Shown piece after piece: positions 19,299-29,025 of a stretch of 64,000 bases of DNA. The notes beneath the pieces are model-generated. The model did no database searches. It saw only the letters and a program-made list of their open reading frames with translations, and was not told the origin of the DNA. How positions within the stretch are numbered: the first letter of the stretch is position 1; the number at the start of each line of letters is the position of its first letter. The DNA comes from Mycobacterium sp. NBC_00419 (lineage in GTDB: Bacteria > Actinomycetota > Actinomycetes > Mycobacteriales > Mycobacteriaceae), in contig NZ_CP107931.1 in the NCBI RefSeq assembly GCF_036023875.1, positions 3,844,001-3,908,000 of the forward strand. Reading direction: 5' to 3'. The position numbers and the translations under genes are program-made.

Positions 19299-20774
19299 CT
19301 ATTCCGCGGCCAGAATCTCAGTGGGTGTGGGCGCCTCGGGCGCCGGGGCGACCATCGGCAGCAGCACGATGAAGCGGGTGTCACCCGGCTGGGATTCCAC
19401 CCGCAGATTGCCGCGGTGCTTCTCGACGACGATCCGCCAGGCCAGATCCAGGCCCAGCCCGGTGCCCTCGCCGAACGGCTTGGTGGTGAAGAACGGGGTG
19501 AAGATGCGGTCGATGATTTCCTCGGGGATACCGGGCCCGTCGTCGCAGATCTCCACCCGAACGAACTCGCCTTCCCGCAGCGTCCGCACTGTCAAGGTGC
19601 CGGCGCCGTTCATCGCCTGGATGGCGTTGTCGATGATGTTGGTCCAGACCTGGTTGAGATCGCCTGGGTAACACAGCAATTCGGGAAGTGTCTTGTCAAG
19701 CTCCTTGACCACGCGGACTGGCCCGTCCTTGCCGACCTTTTCGCCGAACATCATCAGCGTGCTGAAGAGCAGCTCGTGGATGTCGGCGGACTGGTAGGGC
19801 GCGCGATCCATCTGCGAGTACTGCTTGGTTCCGGCGAGCAGTGCCGAGATGCGCTTGCTGGCCTCCGAGATCCGGTTCACCGACAGCTCGGTGTCGATCG
19901 TGTATTTCAGCCAGCCGATCGCGCTCTGCATGGTCGCCGAGCAGTCCACGTCGTCGATCGAGGCCTCGACGCGCTCCAGCCACTGGGTGTCCAGGCCGGC
20001 TTCGACGAATGTCGGCGCATAGTCCCAGCCGCCGGCGATGCCGTGGTCTTCGAGCCAGTCCCCGACCTGATCCTCGCGGTCAGAGGTCTCCAGCGCCGTC
20101 AGCTGCTGGGCCTTGGACTTCGCGACCTGTTCGGCCACCTCGTCCTGGATGCTCACCAGCACCCGCAGCGCCTCGGTGGAGAACTCGCCGTCGGCGAGCA
20201 TGGCCAGCTTGTGGCGCATCTTGCCGACGTTCTCGCGCAGGTTCGCCACGTCGCGGGAGATCGCGGCGGCGGGATTGTTGAGCTGATGGGTCAGCCCGGC
20301 GGTGATGGTGCCCAGCGCCAGCAGCTTCTCGCGCTGTCCGATGATCTGGCTCTGCCGCAGGCCGCCGACCATATGGCCTTCCAAAAGGTGCACGGCCATC
20401 GGGAACTGCGACTGCATGAACTTCGCGAACGCTTCGGCGTCGAGCACGAAGAACCGCGCCGGCGTGGTGACCCGCACCGAGGCTTGGTAGACGTGGTCCT
20501 CGCCGGGGATGTAGGCCGACCATGCTCCGCAGTAGACGCCGCGCTGGGACGTTCGGTTGGTTTCGATGTCGACGCCACCCGAGCGCTTCGACATCACCAA
20601 CTCGCCGTCGAGCAGCACGTAGAAACACGTCGCGGGATCACCTTCGGCGCAGACAGGGCCGGGCTCGAAAACCTGGATGTGGCCGTTCTCGCACAGCGTG
20701 CGCAGCTGTTCGTCGGTCAGCGCTTCGAACAGGAACAGCGTCCGCAGTTCCTCGGGCAGGCATTTCTCGCCCAT
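19299..20774 (-). CDS. Sensor histidine kinase with N-terminal cyclic-nucleotide-type domain
   Basis: 491 residues with no membrane segment. Residues about 12-125 form a cNMP-binding-type beta barrel (LFEALTDEQLRTLCENGHIQ, FYVLLDGELVMSKRSGG). The usual FGE...RxA phosphate-binding cassette is not recognisable (GAWSAYIPGEDHVYQASVRV), so the ligand may not be a cyclic nucleotide. The phospho-histidine is H163 in ITAGLTHQLNNPAAAI. N-box QVWTNIIDNAIQAM (375-388), G1 DDGPGIPEE (411-419), F-box FFTTKPF and G2 GEGTGLGL complete the ATPase. About 210 residues separate H-box and N-box, longer than usual. It follows the receiver-flavoprotein gene by 37 bases in one operon. Confidence 0.9.
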   Translation of the reverse strand: MGEKCLPEELRTLFLFEALTDEQLRTLCENGHIQVFEPGPVCAEGDPATCFYVLLDGELVMSKRSGGVDIETNRTSQRGVYCGAWSAYIPGEDHVYQASVRVTTPARFFVLDAEAFAKFMQSQFPMAVHLLEGHMVGGLRQSQIIGQREKLLALGTITAGLTHQLNNPAAAISRDVANLRENVGKMRHKLAMLADGEFSTEALRVLVSIQDEVAEQVAKSKAQQLTALETSDREDQVGDWLEDHGIAGGWDYAPTFVEAGLDTQWLERVEASIDDVDCSATMQSAIGWLKYTIDTELSVNRISEASKRISALLAGTKQYSQMDRAPYQSADIHELLFSTLMMFGEKVGKDGPVRVVKELDKTLPELLCYPGDLNQVWTNIIDNAIQAMNGAGTLTVRTLREGEFVRVEICDDGPGIPEEIIDRIFTPFFTTKPFGEGTGLGLDLAWRIVVEKHRGNLRVESQPGDTRFIVLLPMVAPAPEAPTPTEILAAE

Positions 20775-20811
20775 CGATGTCTCCCTCTCGGCGCTCTCGA
20801 ATACAGCGTGG

Positions 20812-22518
20812 TCAGGCCTCGGCCAGGTAGCGGTGCACGAGCATCACTGCCATCGATCCTTCGCCCACCGCAGCGGCCACCCGCTTGGCCGACTCGGCGC
20901 GCACGTCACCTGCAACAAACACACCGGGCACACTTGTTTCCAGGTGGTGCGGCGGACGGTCCAGCATCCAGCCGGCGACGTCGCGCAGGTCGGGTCCGGC
21001 CAGGATGAAACCGTGGTCGTCGACGGCGACGACCTCCTTGAGCCAGTCGGTCCGGGGCTCGGCCCCGATGAAGCAGCACATCCGGGTCGATGGGACGGTC
21101 TCGCGCTCGCCGGTCTGCCTGTTCTCCAGCACCAGGCCGGTGAGGTGGTCGTCGTCGCCGAGGGTGTCCACCACCTCGGTGCAGGTGCGCACGCCGATGT
21201 TCGGGTGCTTCTCGATCCGTTCGACCAGGTAGTGCGACATCGACGCTTCCAACGACGGGCCGCGCACCAGCATGGTCACCGACTTCGCCCGCTCGGCCAT
21301 GAACAGCGCGGCCTGGCCCGCCGAGTTCGCGCCGCCGACGAGGTAGACGTCCTCGCCCTCACACTCCGAGGCATCCGACACCGAGGCGCCGTAGTAGACG
21401 CCGCGCCCGACGTAGTTACAGGCCGAGTCGTCGGGGTTGTCCCAGCAGCCGGTGACGCGCAGCTGTCGGTAGTCGACACCGGTCGCCAAAATGACTGAGC
21501 GCGCGGCGATTTCACCACCGTCTTCGAATGCGATGGTCCGCGCGGTCCCGGCGTCCCCGGCGATCAGCTTGACCGCCTTGCGGGTGGTGATCACCTCGGC
21601 GCCGAAGCGCTCCGCCTGCCTGCGCGCCGACGTTGTCAGTTCGGCACCGGAGATGCCGGTCGGGAAACCCAGGTAGTTCTCGATGCGGGAGCTGCGACCG
21701 GCCTGACCACCGGTGGTGGTCTCCTCGATGAGCACCGTCTTGAGGCCTTCGGAGGCGCCGTACACGGCGGCGGCCAGCCCGGCCGGCCCGCCGCCGATGA
21801 CGGCCAGGTCGTACATCTCCAGCGACGGCTCGGTCGACAGGCCGAGCATGCCGGCCAGTTCGGCGTCGGTGGGGTCGACCAGCGTCTCGCCCTGCTCGGT
21901 GATCACCACCGGCAGCTCGAAGCCGTCCAGTCCGGCCGCATCCAGCAGCTGGCGGCCCTTGGCCTCGTCGGCCATGAAGGAGCGGAACGAATGCTGGTTG
22001 CGGGCCAGGAACTGGCGGACCTCCCAGGACCGCTCACTCCAGCGGTGCCCTATCACCTTGGTGTGCGGGATCGCCCGGTCGCCGGTCGCATGCCAGGCCT
22101 CCAGCAGTGCGTCGAGGACCGGGTAGAGCTTCTCCTCCGGCGGGTCCCACGGCTTGAGCAGGTAGTGGTCGAGGTCGACGACGTTGATGGCGTCGATCGC
22201 GGCATGGGTGTCGGCGTAGGCGGTCAGCAGCACCCGGCGGGCCATCGGATAGATGTCCATCGCCTCTTCGAGGAACTGGATGCCGCTCATCTGCGGCATC
22301 CGGTAGTCGGCGACGAACACCGCCACGGTCTCGCCGCGCAGCTTCAGTTCGTTGAGGGTTTCCAGCGCGTCCTGCCCGGATTCGGCCCGCACGATCCGAT
22401 ATCTCTCGCCGTAGTGGCGGCGAAGATCGCGGGCGACGGCGCGCGACACCGCCGGGTCGTCGTCGACGGTGAGAATGGCGGGCTTTCGGGGCTGGGGGAG
22501 AGGTCCAGTCATCACCAT
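20812..22518 (-). CDS. Response-regulator receiver fused to thioredoxin-reductase-like flavoprotein
   Basis: 568 residues in three parts. (1) Receiver, about 12-135: acidic pocket D19-D21, phospho-acceptor D71 (VFVADYRMP), T99 and K122 (YLLKPW). (2) A thioredoxin/glutaredoxin-like stretch, about 150-230 (KVIGHRWSERSWEVRQFL, LPVVITEQGETLVDP), with S161-E-R-S164 where CxxC is expected. (3) A thioredoxin-reductase-like FAD/NADPH module from about 236: GGGPAG (242-247), NADPH motif VGGANSAGQAA (394-404), FAD motif GVFVAGDVRAESAKRVAAA. The redox CxxC that normally follows GRGV is replaced by YYGAS, so ordinary disulfide reductase activity is unlikely. It precedes the kinase in the operon and should be its phosphorylation target. 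Confidence 0.9.
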   Translation of the reverse strand: MVMTGPLPQPRKPAILTVDDDPAVSRAVARDLRRHYGERYRIVRAESGQDALETLNELKLRGETVAVFVADYRMPQMSGIQFLEEAMDIYPMARRVLLTAYADTHAAIDAINVVDLDHYLLKPWDPPEEKLYPVLDALLEAWHATGDRAIPHTKVIGHRWSERSWEVRQFLARNQHSFRSFMADEAKGRQLLDAAGLDGFELPVVITEQGETLVDPTDAELAGMLGLSTEPSLEMYDLAVIGGGPAGLAAAVYGASEGLKTVLIEETTTGGQAGRSSRIENYLGFPTGISGAELTTSARRQAERFGAEVITTRKAVKLIAGDAGTARTIAFEDGGEIAARSVILATGVDYRQLRVTGCWDNPDDSACNYVGRGVYYGASVSDASECEGEDVYLVGGANSAGQAALFMAERAKSVTMLVRGPSLEASMSHYLVERIEKHPNIGVRTCTEVVDTLGDDDHLTGLVLENRQTGERETVPSTRMCCFIGAEPRTDWLKEVVAVDDHGFILAGPDLRDVAGWMLDRPPHHLETSVPGVFVAGDVRAESAKRVAAAVGEGSMAVMLVHRYLAEA

Positions 22519-22825
22519 CCAGTATGCGCTGCGCGTCCAGTCCTATTTAGGATGGGCTTGGCTTCGTCCCGTTCCGGTCGCGCTGCGTTCACCTGCGCCT
22601 TAGGGTGTGGAGATCGGCGCAGCACGCGTTTTGGAGTAGCGCCGGGAAACGGGTATCGTAGACCAACGGTGCGGTGATCGCGCCGACTCTTGCGTGCCCA
22701 GTCCTGGAATTTCCTGTCACCGGCTCACGTTTTGCAGTCGGGGCGAAGGGCTGCCCCGAACTGTGAGGGTCAGTCGCGCGAGCGGCGGATGCGAACAGAA
22801 CCGACAAAGCAGGATCTGAGAGGTT
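22519..22825. promoter_or_regulatory. Divergent intergenic region, kinase operon and infA
   Basis: This 307-base gap holds the infA promoter (listed separately) and a leader of about 160 bases before infA, with no strong long hairpin. Near the receiver-flavoprotein start, TCCTATTTAGGA (22541-22552) is a small inverted repeat that could be an operator. No clear -10 was found for the kinase operon. No small gene was recognised. Confidence 0.4.
22631..22659 (+). promoter_or_regulatory. Sigma-A type promoter of the infA-rpmJ operon
   Basis: TTGGAG (22631-22636), a 17-base spacer and TATCGT (22654-22659) are a good housekeeping promoter. Start of transcription would be about 22666, leaving a leader of about 160 bases before infA. 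Confidence 0.7.
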
Positions 22826-23047
22826 ATGGCCAAGAAAGACGGTGCCATCGAGGTCGAGGGCCGCGTGGTCGAGCCCCTGCCCAATGCGATGTTTCGCATT
22901 GAGCTGGAGAACGGACACAAGGTGCTCGCTCACATCAGCGGCAAGATGCGGCAGCACTACATCCGCATCCTTCCCGAGGACCGGGTGGTAGTGGAGTTGT
23001 CTCCCTACGACCTGACCCGGGGTCGCATTGTGTACCGGTACAAGTAA
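22826..23047 (+). CDS. infA: Translation initiation factor IF-1
   Basis: 73 residues, the standard length, with a single S1/OB fold: [40 protein letters not shown] and the C-terminal [16 protein letters not shown]. It binds the ribosomal A site during initiation with IF-2 and IF-3. A GAGAGG ribosome site precedes the ATG. It heads the run infA-rpmJ-rpsM-rpsK-rpsD-rpoA-rplQ. Confidence 0.98.
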   Translation: MAKKDGAIEVEGRVVEPLPNAMFRIELENGHKVLAHISGKMRQHYIRILPEDRVVVELSPYDLTRGRIVYRYK

Positions 23048-23108
23048 TCGCCTCGACCGCGATCAAGCACTAACTGACAACACCGAGAACTAGAAGGATC
23101 AACGAGCC

Positions 23109-23222
23109 GTGAAGGTGAACCCGAGCGTCAAGCCGATCTGCGACAAGTGCAGGGTGATCCGCCGGCATGGGCGGGTCATGGTGATCTGCACTGATCCGCG
23201 CCACAAGCAGCGTCAGGGCTAA
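23109..23222 (+). CDS. rpmJ: 50S ribosomal protein L36 (zinc-ribbon form)
   Basis: 37 residues, GTG start: [20 protein letters not shown] followed by a segment with a third cysteine and a histidine ([17 protein letters not shown]). The C11-x2-C14...C27...H32 pattern is the zinc-binding (C+) form, as opposed to the zinc-free paralogues that mycobacteria use under zinc starvation. AGAAGGA lies about 10 bases upstream. It sits between infA and rpsM as in nearly all bacteria. Confidence 0.97.
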   Translation: MKVNPSVKPICDKCRVIRRHGRVMVICTDPRHKQRQG

Positions 23223-23423
23223 CACCCTGTCGCCGCTTGAGCGGCAACGAGCAGTACCCACAACTGAATGCAGACCTCCCAGTTCCACTAGGCGGATTGG
23301 CGCGTCAGCGCCGAAAAAGACGAATCAGTGCTGCCTGGACACGCCCGGACGGAGGCCGGGCCCCGACGCCGTCGGGAACGGACTGGGAACAGACCTCCGC
23401 ATAGAAGAAGGAATCACTGCCTG
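23223..23423 (+). promoter_or_regulatory. Spacer before rpsM with small hairpins
   Basis: 201 bases separate rpmJ and rpsM, unusually long for this operon. It contains small palindromes, GCCGCTTGAGCGGC (23232-23245) and GGCGCGTCAGCGCC (23299-23312), and ends with AGAAGAAGGA before rpsM. A second promoter or an S4 autoregulatory site could lie here; no clear -35/-10 pair was identified. Confidence 0.35.
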
Positions 23424-23801
23424 ATGGCACGTCTAATGGGCGTTGATCTCCCGCGCGACAAGCGCATGGAGATCGCGCTGACCTATATCTACGGCATCGG
23501 CCGTACCCGCTCGCAGGAAATCCTTGCGGCGACCGGCATCGACCGGGATCTGCGGAGCAAGGACCTCACCGATGATCAGGTGACCCAGCTTCGCGAATAC
23601 ATCGAGGGCAACGATCTCAAGGTGGAGGGCGACCTGCGCCGCGAGGTCCAGGCCGACATTCGCCGCAAGATCGAAATCGGCTGTTACCAGGGTCTTCGGC
23701 ACCGCCGTGGCCTGCCGGTGCGCGGCCAGCGGACCAAGACCAACGCGCGTACCCGCAAGGGCCCCAAGCGCACCATCGCCGGCAAGAAGAAGGCCAGGTA
23801 A
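23424..23801 (+). CDS. rpsM: 30S ribosomal protein S13
   Basis: 125 residues starting [20 protein letters not shown]. The [15 protein letters not shown] helix-hairpin and the basic tail [17 protein letters not shown] are S13 signatures; the tail reaches the P-site tRNA and the S19 interface. The ATG follows AAGAAGGA, and upstream ORF sequence has no family match. rpsK follows 6 bases later. Confidence 0.97.
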   Translation: MARLMGVDLPRDKRMEIALTYIYGIGRTRSQEILAATGIDRDLRSKDLTDDQVTQLREYIEGNDLKVEGDLRREVQADIRRKIEIGCYQGLRHRRGLPVRGQRTKTNARTRKGPKRTIAGKKKAR

Positions 23802-23807
23802 CCCCGG

Positions 23808-24221
23808 ATGGCACAAGCAAAGAAGGGCTCTGCTCCCAAGAAGGGGCAGAAGACCCGCCGCAAGGAAAAGAAGAACATTCCGCACGGCGCCGCTCACATC
23901 AAGAGCACGTTCAACAACACGATCGTCTCGATCACCGACCCGCAGGGCAACGTCATCGCGTGGGCGTCCTCGGGCCACGTGGGCTTCAAGGGCTCGCGCA
24001 AGTCGACTCCGTTCGCCGCGCAGCTGGCTGCCGAGAACGCGGCCCGCAAGGCCCAGGAGCACGGTGTCAAGAAGGTCGACGTATTCGTCAAGGGTCCGGG
24101 CTCGGGCCGGGAGACCGCCATCCGCTCACTGCAGGCCGCCGGCCTCGAAGTGGGCGCGATTTCCGATGTCACTCCGCAGCCGCACAACGGCTGCCGTCCG
24201 CCCAAGCGGCGCCGGGTCTAG
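23808..24221 (+). CDS. rpsK: 30S ribosomal protein S11
   Basis: 137 residues. [40 protein letters not shown] and [18 protein letters not shown] are the S11 core and tail. The basic N terminus ([20 protein letters not shown]) is typical of actinobacteria. It lies on the platform of the 30S subunit next to S18 and S21. It is 6 bases after rpsM and 14 before rpsD. Confidence 0.98.
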   Translation: MAQAKKGSAPKKGQKTRRKEKKNIPHGAAHIKSTFNNTIVSITDPQGNVIAWASSGHVGFKGSRKSTPFAAQLAAENAARKAQEHGVKKVDVFVKGPGSGRETAIRSLQAAGLEVGAISDVTPQPHNGCRPPKRRRV

Positions 24222-24235
24222 AGGAGAGAAGTTCA

Positions 24236-24841
24236 ATGGCTCGTTACACCGGACCAGTCACCCGTAAGTCGCGCCGCCTCGGCGTCGACCTCGTCGGTGG
24301 CGATCAGTCGTTCGAAAAGCGTCCCTACCCGCCCGGCCAGCACGGCCGCGCGCGGATCAAGGAGAGCGAATACCGCCAGCAGCTGCAGGAGAAGCAGAAG
24401 GCCCGCTTCACCTATGGCGTCATGGAGAAGCAGTTCCGCAAGTACTACGAAGAGGCCTCACGGCACTCGGGTAAGACGGGCGAGAACCTGCTGCAGATCC
24501 TGGAGAGCCGGCTGGACAACGTCGTGTACCGCGCCGGTCTGGCGCGTACCCGCCGGATGGCCCGCCAGTTGGTCAGCCACGGTCACTTCACCGTCAACGG
24601 TGTCAAGGTGAACATCCCGAGCTATCGGGTGTCGCAGTACGACATCATCGACATCAAGGACAAGTCGCTGAACACCCTGCCGTTCGAGGTGGCCCGGCAG
24701 ACCGCCGGTGAGCGCCCGATCCCCGGGTGGCTGCAGGTGGTCGGGGAGCGTCAGCGAATCCTCGTGCACCAGCTGCCCGAGCGTGCGCAGATTCAGGTCC
24801 CGCTCGCCGAGCAGCTCATCGTCGAGTACTACTCGAAGTAA
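24236..24841 (+). CDS. rpsD: 30S ribosomal protein S4
   Basis: 201 residues: MARYTGPVTRKSRRLGVDLV, the YPPGQHGRAR segment and the S4 RNA-binding domain LDNVVYRAGLARTRRMARQL, VSHGHFTVNGVKVNIPSYRV. This is the zinc-free S4 type. S4 nucleates 16S folding and in many bacteria represses its own operon. An AGGAGAG ribosome site precedes the ATG; the longer in-frame ORF upstream is a shadow of rpsK. Confidence 0.98.
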   Translation: MARYTGPVTRKSRRLGVDLVGGDQSFEKRPYPPGQHGRARIKESEYRQQLQEKQKARFTYGVMEKQFRKYYEEASRHSGKTGENLLQILESRLDNVVYRAGLARTRRMARQLVSHGHFTVNGVKVNIPSYRVSQYDIIDIKDKSLNTLPFEVARQTAGERPIPGWLQVVGERQRILVHQLPERAQIQVPLAEQLIVEYYSK

Positions 24842-24846
24842 AGACG

Positions 24847-24870
24847 TCTGCCGGGCATCCGTCCGGCAGA
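24847..24870 (+). other. Hairpin in the rpsD-rpoA spacer
   Basis: TCTGCCGG (24847-24854) pairs with CCGGCAGA (24863-24870) around an 8-base loop, just after the rpsD stop. There is no T tract, so it may be an attenuator or mRNA-processing stem rather than a terminator, since rpoA must still be read. Confidence 0.5.
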
Positions 24871-24878
24871 TCACTTAA

Positions 24879-25973
<1,095 letters not shown>

Positions 25974-26044
25974 CCACTGTCTCGAAAGAGATCCGTCCCG
26001 GTCCTACCTGATACGGGGGCCGGCCCCATTTAGGAGAAGTCGCA

Positions 26045-26650
26045 ATGCCCAAACCCACCAAGGGACCTCGCCTCGGCGGTTCGTCCTCGCACCAGAAGGC
26101 GCTCCTGGCCAACCTGGCTACGTCGCTGTTCGAGCACGGCCGCATCAAGACGACCGAGCCCAAGGCCCGGGCGCTGCGGCCCTACGCCGAGAAGCTCATC
26201 ACCCATGCCAAGAAGGGCACGCTGCACAACCGGCGTGAGGTGATGAAGAAGATCCGCGACAAGGACATCGTGCACGCGTTGTTCGCCGAGATCGGTCCGT
26301 TCTTCGCCGACCGTGAGGGCGGCTACACCCGCATCATCAAGGTGGAGGCACGCAAGGGCGACAACGCCCCGATGGCCGTCATCGAACTGGTCCGGGAGAA
26401 GACGGTGACCTCTGAGGCCACCCGGGCTGCCAAGTCCGCCGCCAAGAAGGCCGCTCCGGTCGCTGCTGCGGCCGCGCCGCAGGCTGCGGTGGAGCCCGAG
26501 GAAGCGGTCGGCCCCGATGTCGAGAGCATCGAAGCCGTCGAGGCCGAGGACGCCGGCATCGCCGACGCCCAGACCGCCGAGGCCGCTGACGAGGTCGCCG
26601 AGGAGCAGGCCGATGAATCCGCCGAGGATTCGGACGCTGACAAGTCCTGA
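26045..26650 (+). CDS. rplQ: 50S ribosomal protein L17 with acidic C-terminal extension
   Basis: 201 residues. Residues 1-118 are ordinary L17 ([59 protein letters not shown]). The last 80 residues are an Ala/Glu-rich, low-complexity extension found in mycobacterial L17 and of no assigned role. L17 contacts the outside of the 50S subunit near the exit tunnel. TTTAGGAGAAG precedes the ATG. It ends 4 bases before the truA start. Confidence 0.96.
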   Translation: MPKPTKGPRLGGSSSHQKALLANLATSLFEHGRIKTTEPKARALRPYAEKLITHAKKGTLHNRREVMKKIRDKDIVHALFAEIGPFFADREGGYTRIIKVEARKGDNAPMAVIELVREKTVTSEATRAAKSAAKKAAPVAAAAAPQAAVEPEEAVGPDVESIEAVEAEDAGIADAQTAEAADEVAEEQADESAEDSDADKS

Positions 26651-26654
26651 CGTT

Positions 26655-27527
26655 GTGAGTTCGAACGTGCCCGTCACCGATTCCGGTGGCGGGCATGTTC
26701 GTCTTCGGCTGGACATTGCTTACGACGGAACGGCTTTCACCGGCTGGGCGGCGCAGGAGGGGCACCGCACCGTCGCCGGCGTTCTCGAGGAGGCGCTGTC
26801 GACGGTGTTCCGGGAACCGGTGCGGTTGTTCGCTGCGGGCCGCACCGACAGTGGAGTGCACGCCAGCGGACAAGTCGCCCATGTCGATGTCCCGGCCGAT
26901 GCACTCGAGCATGCTTATCCGCGTACCCGGCGGCCAGGTGAACTCGAATTCCTGCCACTGGTGCGCCGATTGGCCCGGTTTCTGCCGGAGGACGTCCGGG
27001 TGCGCGAGATCACCCGCGCACCAGCCGGTTTCGATGCCAGATTCTCGGCCTTGCGCCGCCACTACGAGTACCGGATCTCGTTATCCCCCTACGGCGTCGA
27101 CCCGCAACTGGCGCGGTATGTGACGCCATGGCCGCGCCACCTGGATCTGGACGCGATGGCCAGCGCATCTCGAGACCTGTTGGGGCTGCACAATTTCGCG
27201 GCATTCTGCCGGCACCGTCCCGGCGCCACCACGATTCGTGACCTGCAGCGGCTGGACTGGGAGAGTGCGGGCGATATGGTGACCGCCTTCGTCACCGCCG
27301 ACGCCTTCTGTTGGTCGATGGTGCGCTCGCTGGTTGGTGCCCTACTCGCCGTCGGGGAGGGTAGGCGCGAACCGTCCTGGTGCGCAACGCTATTGACGTC
27401 AACCGAGCGATCCAGTGCGTTCGCGGCCGCTCCGGCCCGCGGACTGTCCCTGGTCCGGGTGGACTATCCGCCCGATGACGAGTTGGCCGCGCGGATCGCC
27501 ATCACCCGCGATCTCCGCACGCTCTGA
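26655..27527 (+). CDS. truA: tRNA pseudouridine(38-40) synthase TruA
   Basis: About 290 residues from the GTG just after the rplQ stop. The catalytic aspartate is in [59 protein letters not shown] and [19 protein letters not shown] are conserved TruA blocks. It converts U38-U40 in tRNA anticodon stems to pseudouridine. GTG 26655 and GTG 26667 are both possible; the upstream ATG at 26613 would overlap rplQ by 38 bases. Its stop abuts the convergent cutinase stop without a gap. Confidence 0.94.
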   Translation: MSSNVPVTDSGGGHVRLRLDIAYDGTAFTGWAAQEGHRTVAGVLEEALSTVFREPVRLFAAGRTDSGVHASGQVAHVDVPADALEHAYPRTRRPGELEFLPLVRRLARFLPEDVRVREITRAPAGFDARFSALRRHYEYRISLSPYGVDPQLARYVTPWPRHLDLDAMASASRDLLGLHNFAAFCRHRPGATTIRDLQRLDWESAGDMVTAFVTADAFCWSMVRSLVGALLAVGEGRREPSWCATLLTSTERSSAFAAAPARGLSLVRVDYPPDDELAARIAITRDLRTL

Positions 27528-28217
27528 TCAGAGCTTGCCGGCCACGAAACCTGCGGCCTGGTCGACTAATCCGGAGTCGATGTAGGCGGCCTGAAGATGC
27601 GAATTCCAGTTGTCGGCCCAGCTTTCCGGGTCCATGTTGTCGCTGCAGATCGGATCGTCCGGAGTGCACATGTCGATCGTCTTGTCGCCCCACAGTGGGC
27701 TGACGTCGGACACCGGCCCGAACACCTTGCGGGTGCCGTTACCGAAGAGTGCCACCGCGGCGACGTGGCCGTCCATCCCCAGCGGCAGTGGATTGTTGTA
27801 GCCGAAGACTGGCGACGGCGCGGCCAGGACCAGGTCGGTGACGGCCGCGCCCAGCGAGTAGCCGCCGAGGACCAGTCGGGTGTTGGGGCACTTGTTCGCC
27901 ATGTACTGGATGTGCTTGCTCATGTCATTGGCGCCCACGTCCACCTGGTAGTCCGCCGGGTAGTTCACCGCGTAGAAGCCCACATTCTTGGACGTCTTGG
28001 AGCGCAAGGCGTCAACGAACGCCACCCCGATGCGGCCCGTGCCCGGCGGCTCGAACCGCCCGCGAGCGAAGACCACCTCGACGTCCGGGCAGGGGGCGGC
28101 GTTGGCAGTGGGCAGTGAGGCCGCCGAAAGCTGCGGTGACACCACTGGCGCGAGCAACATCACGGCCGCAGCGGAAAGCACCGCCATCACGCCGTTGAAG
28201 AGCCGCTTACTGTGCAT
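27528..28217 (-). CDS. Secreted cutinase-family esterase (1 of 3)
   Basis: 229 residues with a Sec signal peptide (about 1-41, MHSKRLFNGVMAVLSAAAVM ... NAAPCPD). Mature alpha/beta-hydrolase of the cutinase-like (Culp) family: nucleophile in LVLGGYSLGAAV, Asp in CTPDDPICSD, His in NWNSHLQAAYIDS, plus the conserved cysteines. Members hydrolyse esters or lipids in the envelope or medium. It diverges from its neighbours (RGRFEPPGTGRIG in place of RGTSEPxGIGRVG, and a longer loop before the histidine). TACCAT (28224-28229) lies 6 bases before the ATG: probably leaderless. Confidence 0.9.
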   Translation of the reverse strand: MHSKRLFNGVMAVLSAAAVMLLAPVVSPQLSAASLPTANAAPCPDVEVVFARGRFEPPGTGRIGVAFVDALRSKTSKNVGFYAVNYPADYQVDVGANDMSKHIQYMANKCPNTRLVLGGYSLGAAVTDLVLAAPSPVFGYNNPLPLGMDGHVAAVALFGNGTRKVFGPVSDVSPLWGDKTIDMCTPDDPICSDNMDPESWADNWNSHLQAAYIDSGLVDQAAGFVAGKL

Positions 28218-28270
28218 CCCGCTATGGTACGCGAGGCCGGAGGTGGGTCGTCAGCAAATAAATTGCGGTT

Positions 28271-28945
28271 CTACAACAGACCGGCGATGAAGCCGGCTGC
28301 CTGGCCGGGGAGCGGGCCGCTCTCGTAGTCGGTATGGGCGAACGGATTGCGGCCCTGCGAGCAGATGGGATCACCGTCGTTGCACAGGTCGATTCCCTTG
28401 CCCGCGAACGGTGCGCCCGCGGTCGACACCGGATTGCCGAACTTGGTCGCCGGGTTGCCGAAGACTGCGACGGCGGCGACTTTGTTGGCCACGCTGGAGG
28501 GCAGCGGCGGCGCCGAACCGACGTCGCCGATCTTGTTGCCCAGCGGCGGGATGCCCAGCAGCATGTCGACCACCGCGGCGCCTTGGGAGTATCCGCCGAG
28601 GACGAACCGGGTCGACGGGCAGGCGGCCGCCGTGGCGAGGATGTGATTGGTGGCATCGGTGGCACCGTCGGCCGCCGCCAGGAAGTCATAGGTGGCGGGG
28701 TAGTTCACCCCGTAGGTGCCGATCGTGCGGGCACCGAGCTGGGACTGCAGCGTGTCGGTGAGGGCTTGGCCGACGCGGCCGATACCGGCGGGCTCGCTGG
28801 TACCGCGGGCGAACACGACCTGCACGTCCGGGCAGGGATCGGCGGCGGCCGTCGGAGCGGTACCGGCGAGCGTGGCGGCGACGGCGGCCGTGGCCGCCCC
28901 GGCAACGCTGAGCCGGTGGGCAATCGTCATGAGCGGCTGGGACAC
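28271..28945 (-). CDS. Secreted cutinase-family esterase (2 of 3)
   Basis: About 224 residues. Signal peptide ending at APTAAADPCPD; nucleophile FVLGGYSQGAAVVDML; Asp in LCNDGDPICSQGRN; His in NPFAHTDYESG. FARGTSEPAGIGRVGQAL and YGVNYPATYDFLAAADG are classic mycobacterial cutinase-like segments. Start uncertain: GTG 28945 (10 bases after GAGGGAG), TTG 28951 or ATG 28930. It lies 53 bases upstream of copy 1 in the same direction. No membrane anchor, so it should be exported. Confidence 0.9.
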   Translation of the reverse strand: MSQPLMTIAHRLSVAGAATAAVAATLAGTAPTAAADPCPDVQVVFARGTSEPAGIGRVGQALTDTLQSQLGARTIGTYGVNYPATYDFLAAADGATDATNHILATAAACPSTRFVLGGYSQGAAVVDMLLGIPPLGNKIGDVGSAPPLPSSVANKVAAVAVFGNPATKFGNPVSTAGAPFAGKGIDLCNDGDPICSQGRNPFAHTDYESGPLPGQAAGFIAGLL

Positions 28946-29025
28946 GCGCAAACAACTCCCTCGATCGTGAACAGTCGGCTAATCCTCACACACCGGACCG
29001 CGCGACCCAAACCCCTTCTGTGCGC

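Noticed and set aside
18471..21008. 845-residue open frame on the plus strand opposite the F420 enzyme and kinase
   Set aside because: Antisense to two genes with intact family motifs; its sequence is rich in shadow-type repeats (DRRG, RVDH) and has no domain.
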